The notes below the pieces were generated by a model that worked only from the letters and a program-made list of their open reading frames with translations, was not told the origin of the DNA and made no database searches. A stretch of DNA of 64,000 nt from Meloidogyne chitwoodi (Eukaryota > Nematoda > Chromadorea > Rhabditida > Meloidogynidae): NCBI GenBank assembly GCA_015183035.1, contig JACZZP010000019.1, positions 372,001 to 436,000 on the forward strand, in the 5' to 3' direction. The position numbers and the translations under genes are program-made. Shown here piece after piece: positions 62,178-64,000 of the stretch. The first letter of the stretch is position 1; each line of letters opens with the position of its first letter.

Positions 62178-64000
62178 AATCATAAAAATTTAGAAAAATT
62201 TCATTCAAGCATTCTTATAGGATTTTGTGAGAAATATTAGGAGCTATTTAGAATTATTTTTTTTAAGAAATATTCTATAAAATTATAATCATAAAATTTT
62301 AGAATAATTACATTCAGATTTTCTTTGAAAAATATTTTGAAAAGCTCCGAAGAAAAAATTTCATTCAAGCATTCTTATAGGATTTTGTGAGAAATATTAG
62401 GAGCCATTTAGAATTATTTTTTTTAAGAAATATTCTATAAAATTATAATCATAAAATTTTAGAATAATTAAATTCAGATTTACTTTGAAAAATATTTTGA
62501 AAAGCTCCGAAGAAAAAATTTCATTCAAGCATTCTTATAGGATTTTGTGAGAAATATTAGGAGTTAGTTAGAATTATTTTTTTAAAGAAATATTCTATAA
62601 AATTATAATCTTAAAATTTTAGAATAATTAAATTCAGATTTTCTTTGAAAAATATTTTGAAAAGCTCCGAAGAAAATATTTCATTCATATAGGATTTTGT
62701 GAGAAATATTAGGATTTAGTTAGAATTATTTTTTTAAGAAATATTCTATAAAATTATAATCTTAAAATTTTAGAATAATTAAATTCAGATTTTCTTTGAA
62801 AAATATTTTGAAAAGCTCCGAAGAAAATATTTCATTCAAGCATTCTTATAGGATTTTGTGAGAAATATTTGGAGCTATTTAGAATTATTTTTTTAAGAAA
62901 TATTCTATAAAATTATAATAATAAAATTTTAGAATAATTAAATTCAGATTTTCTTTGAAAAATATTTTGAAAAGCTCCGAAGAAAATAGTTCATTCAAGC
63001 ATTCTTATAGGATTTTGTGAGAAATATTAGGAGTTAGTTAGAATTATTTTTTTTAAGAAATATTCTATAAAATTATAATCATAAAATTTTAGAATAATTA
63101 AATTCAAATTTTCTTTGAAAAATATTTTGAAAAGTTCCGAAGAAAAAATTTCATTCAAGCATTCTTATAGGATTTTGTGAGAAATATTAGGAGTTAGTTA
63201 GAATTATTTTTTTTAAGAAATATTCTATAAAATTATAATCATAAAATTTTAGAATAATTAAATTCAAATTTTCTTTGAAAAATATTTTGAAAAGTTCCGA
63301 AGAAAATATTTCATTCAAGCATTCCTATAGGATTTTGTGAGAAATATTAGGAGTTAGTTAGAATTATTTTTTTAAAGAAATATTCTATAAAATTATAATC
63401 ATAAAATTTTAGAATAATTAAATTCAAATTTTCTTTGAAAAATATTTTGAAAAGCTCCGAAGAAAATATTTCATTCAAGCATTCTTATAGGATTTTGTGA
63501 GAAATATTAGGATTTAGTTAGAATTATTTTTTTTAAGAAATATTCTATAAAATTATAATCATAAAATTTTAGAATAATTACATTCAGATTTACTTTGAAA
63601 AATATTTTGAAAAGCTCCGAAGAAAAAATTTCATTCAAGCATTCTTATAGGATTTTGTGAGAAATATTAGGAGTTAGTTAGAATTATTTTTTTAAAGAAA
63701 TATTCTATAAAATTATAATCATAAAATTTTAGAATAATTAAATTCAAATTTTCTTTGAAAAATATTTTGAAAAGCTCCGAAGAAAATATTTCATTCAAGC
63801 ATTCTTATAGGATTTTGTGAGAAATATTAGGATTTAGTTAGAATTATTTTTTTAAGAAATATTCTATAAAATTATAATCTTAAAATTTTAGAATAATTAA
63901 ATTCAGATTTTCTTTGAAAAATATTTTGAAAAGCTCCGAAGAAAATATTTCATTCAAGCATTCTTATAGGATTTTGTGAGAAATATTTGGAGCTATTTAG
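62178..64000 (+). repeat. Satellite 5: ~160-bp tandem repeat, ~11 copies, runs off window
   Basis: TTTCATTCAAGCATTCTTAT starts near 62199, 62359, 62519, 62679, 62830, 62989, 63149, 63309, 63469, 63629, 63789 and 63948, giving 151-160 bp spacing (the fourth copy lacks about 10 bp of its start). Other unit landmarks are GGATTTTGTGAGAAATATT, TTAGAATTATTTTTTTAAG and GAAAAGCTCCGAAGAAAA. Copies differ by a few substitutions (GAGCTA, GAGTTA or GATTTA). The array begins directly at the broken gypsy pol and continues beyond the window. Confidence 0.96.

Overview
The window is eukaryotic, non-coding-dominated and extremely AT-rich (by eye well over 80% A+T). Where a gene can be modelled (the hAT transposase at 7278-9501), its introns are only 32-48 nt long, start with GT and end mostly in TTTAG. 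That is nematode-like. I suspect an AT-rich nematode genome such as a root-knot nematode, but no host marker gene or RNA gene settles the taxon. No tRNA, rRNA, CRISPR, operon or bacterial signal was seen.

Layout. (1) 1-6720: AT-rich sequence holding a broken hAT element (about 697-1525) and a string of short coding-like pieces, nearly all on the minus strand, one of which looks like the start of a Ulp1/SUMO-protease domain. (2) 6830-9803: a nearly complete hAT DNA transposon with 18-bp terminal inverted repeats, GC-rich subterminal arrays and a ten-exon transposase gene carrying one frameshift. (3) 9.8-25 kb: AT-rich sequence with dispersed duplications, several unrecognised coding-like islands (notably 11.8-12.7, 13.9-14.2, 16.8 and 17.8-18.1 kb), a tiny hAT MITE at 16251-16507 with perfect inverted repeats and target duplication, Merlin-type transposase remnants in a 1.36-kb tandem duplication, and a broken GIY-YIG nuclease-like gene at 24.1-24.6 kb. 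(4) 25021-52348: four different tandem arrays lying directly end to end (57-, 60- and 95-bp units, then 24.5 kb of an A/T/C-only array). (5) 52.35-62.2 kb: AT-rich flank with a 609-bp foldback MITE, a 985-bp hAT MITE with perfect target duplication, small exon-like pieces and a decayed Ty3/gypsy reverse transcriptase. (6) 62178-64000: a 160-bp satellite that cuts off the gypsy pol and runs off the window.

The most striking object is the 24.5-kb array: I found no G in it on the plus strand, and it reads as a concatenation of a few 8-, 10- and 11-nt words rather than one fixed monomer. The second theme is that four hAT-type elements of unrelated sequence each carry their own dense array of short, self-complementary subterminal repeats, three of them GC-rich islands in otherwise AT-rich DNA. 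The window seems to be a repeat-dominated chromosomal region (heterochromatin-like) in which transposons decay among satellites; no intact host gene is convincingly complete here.
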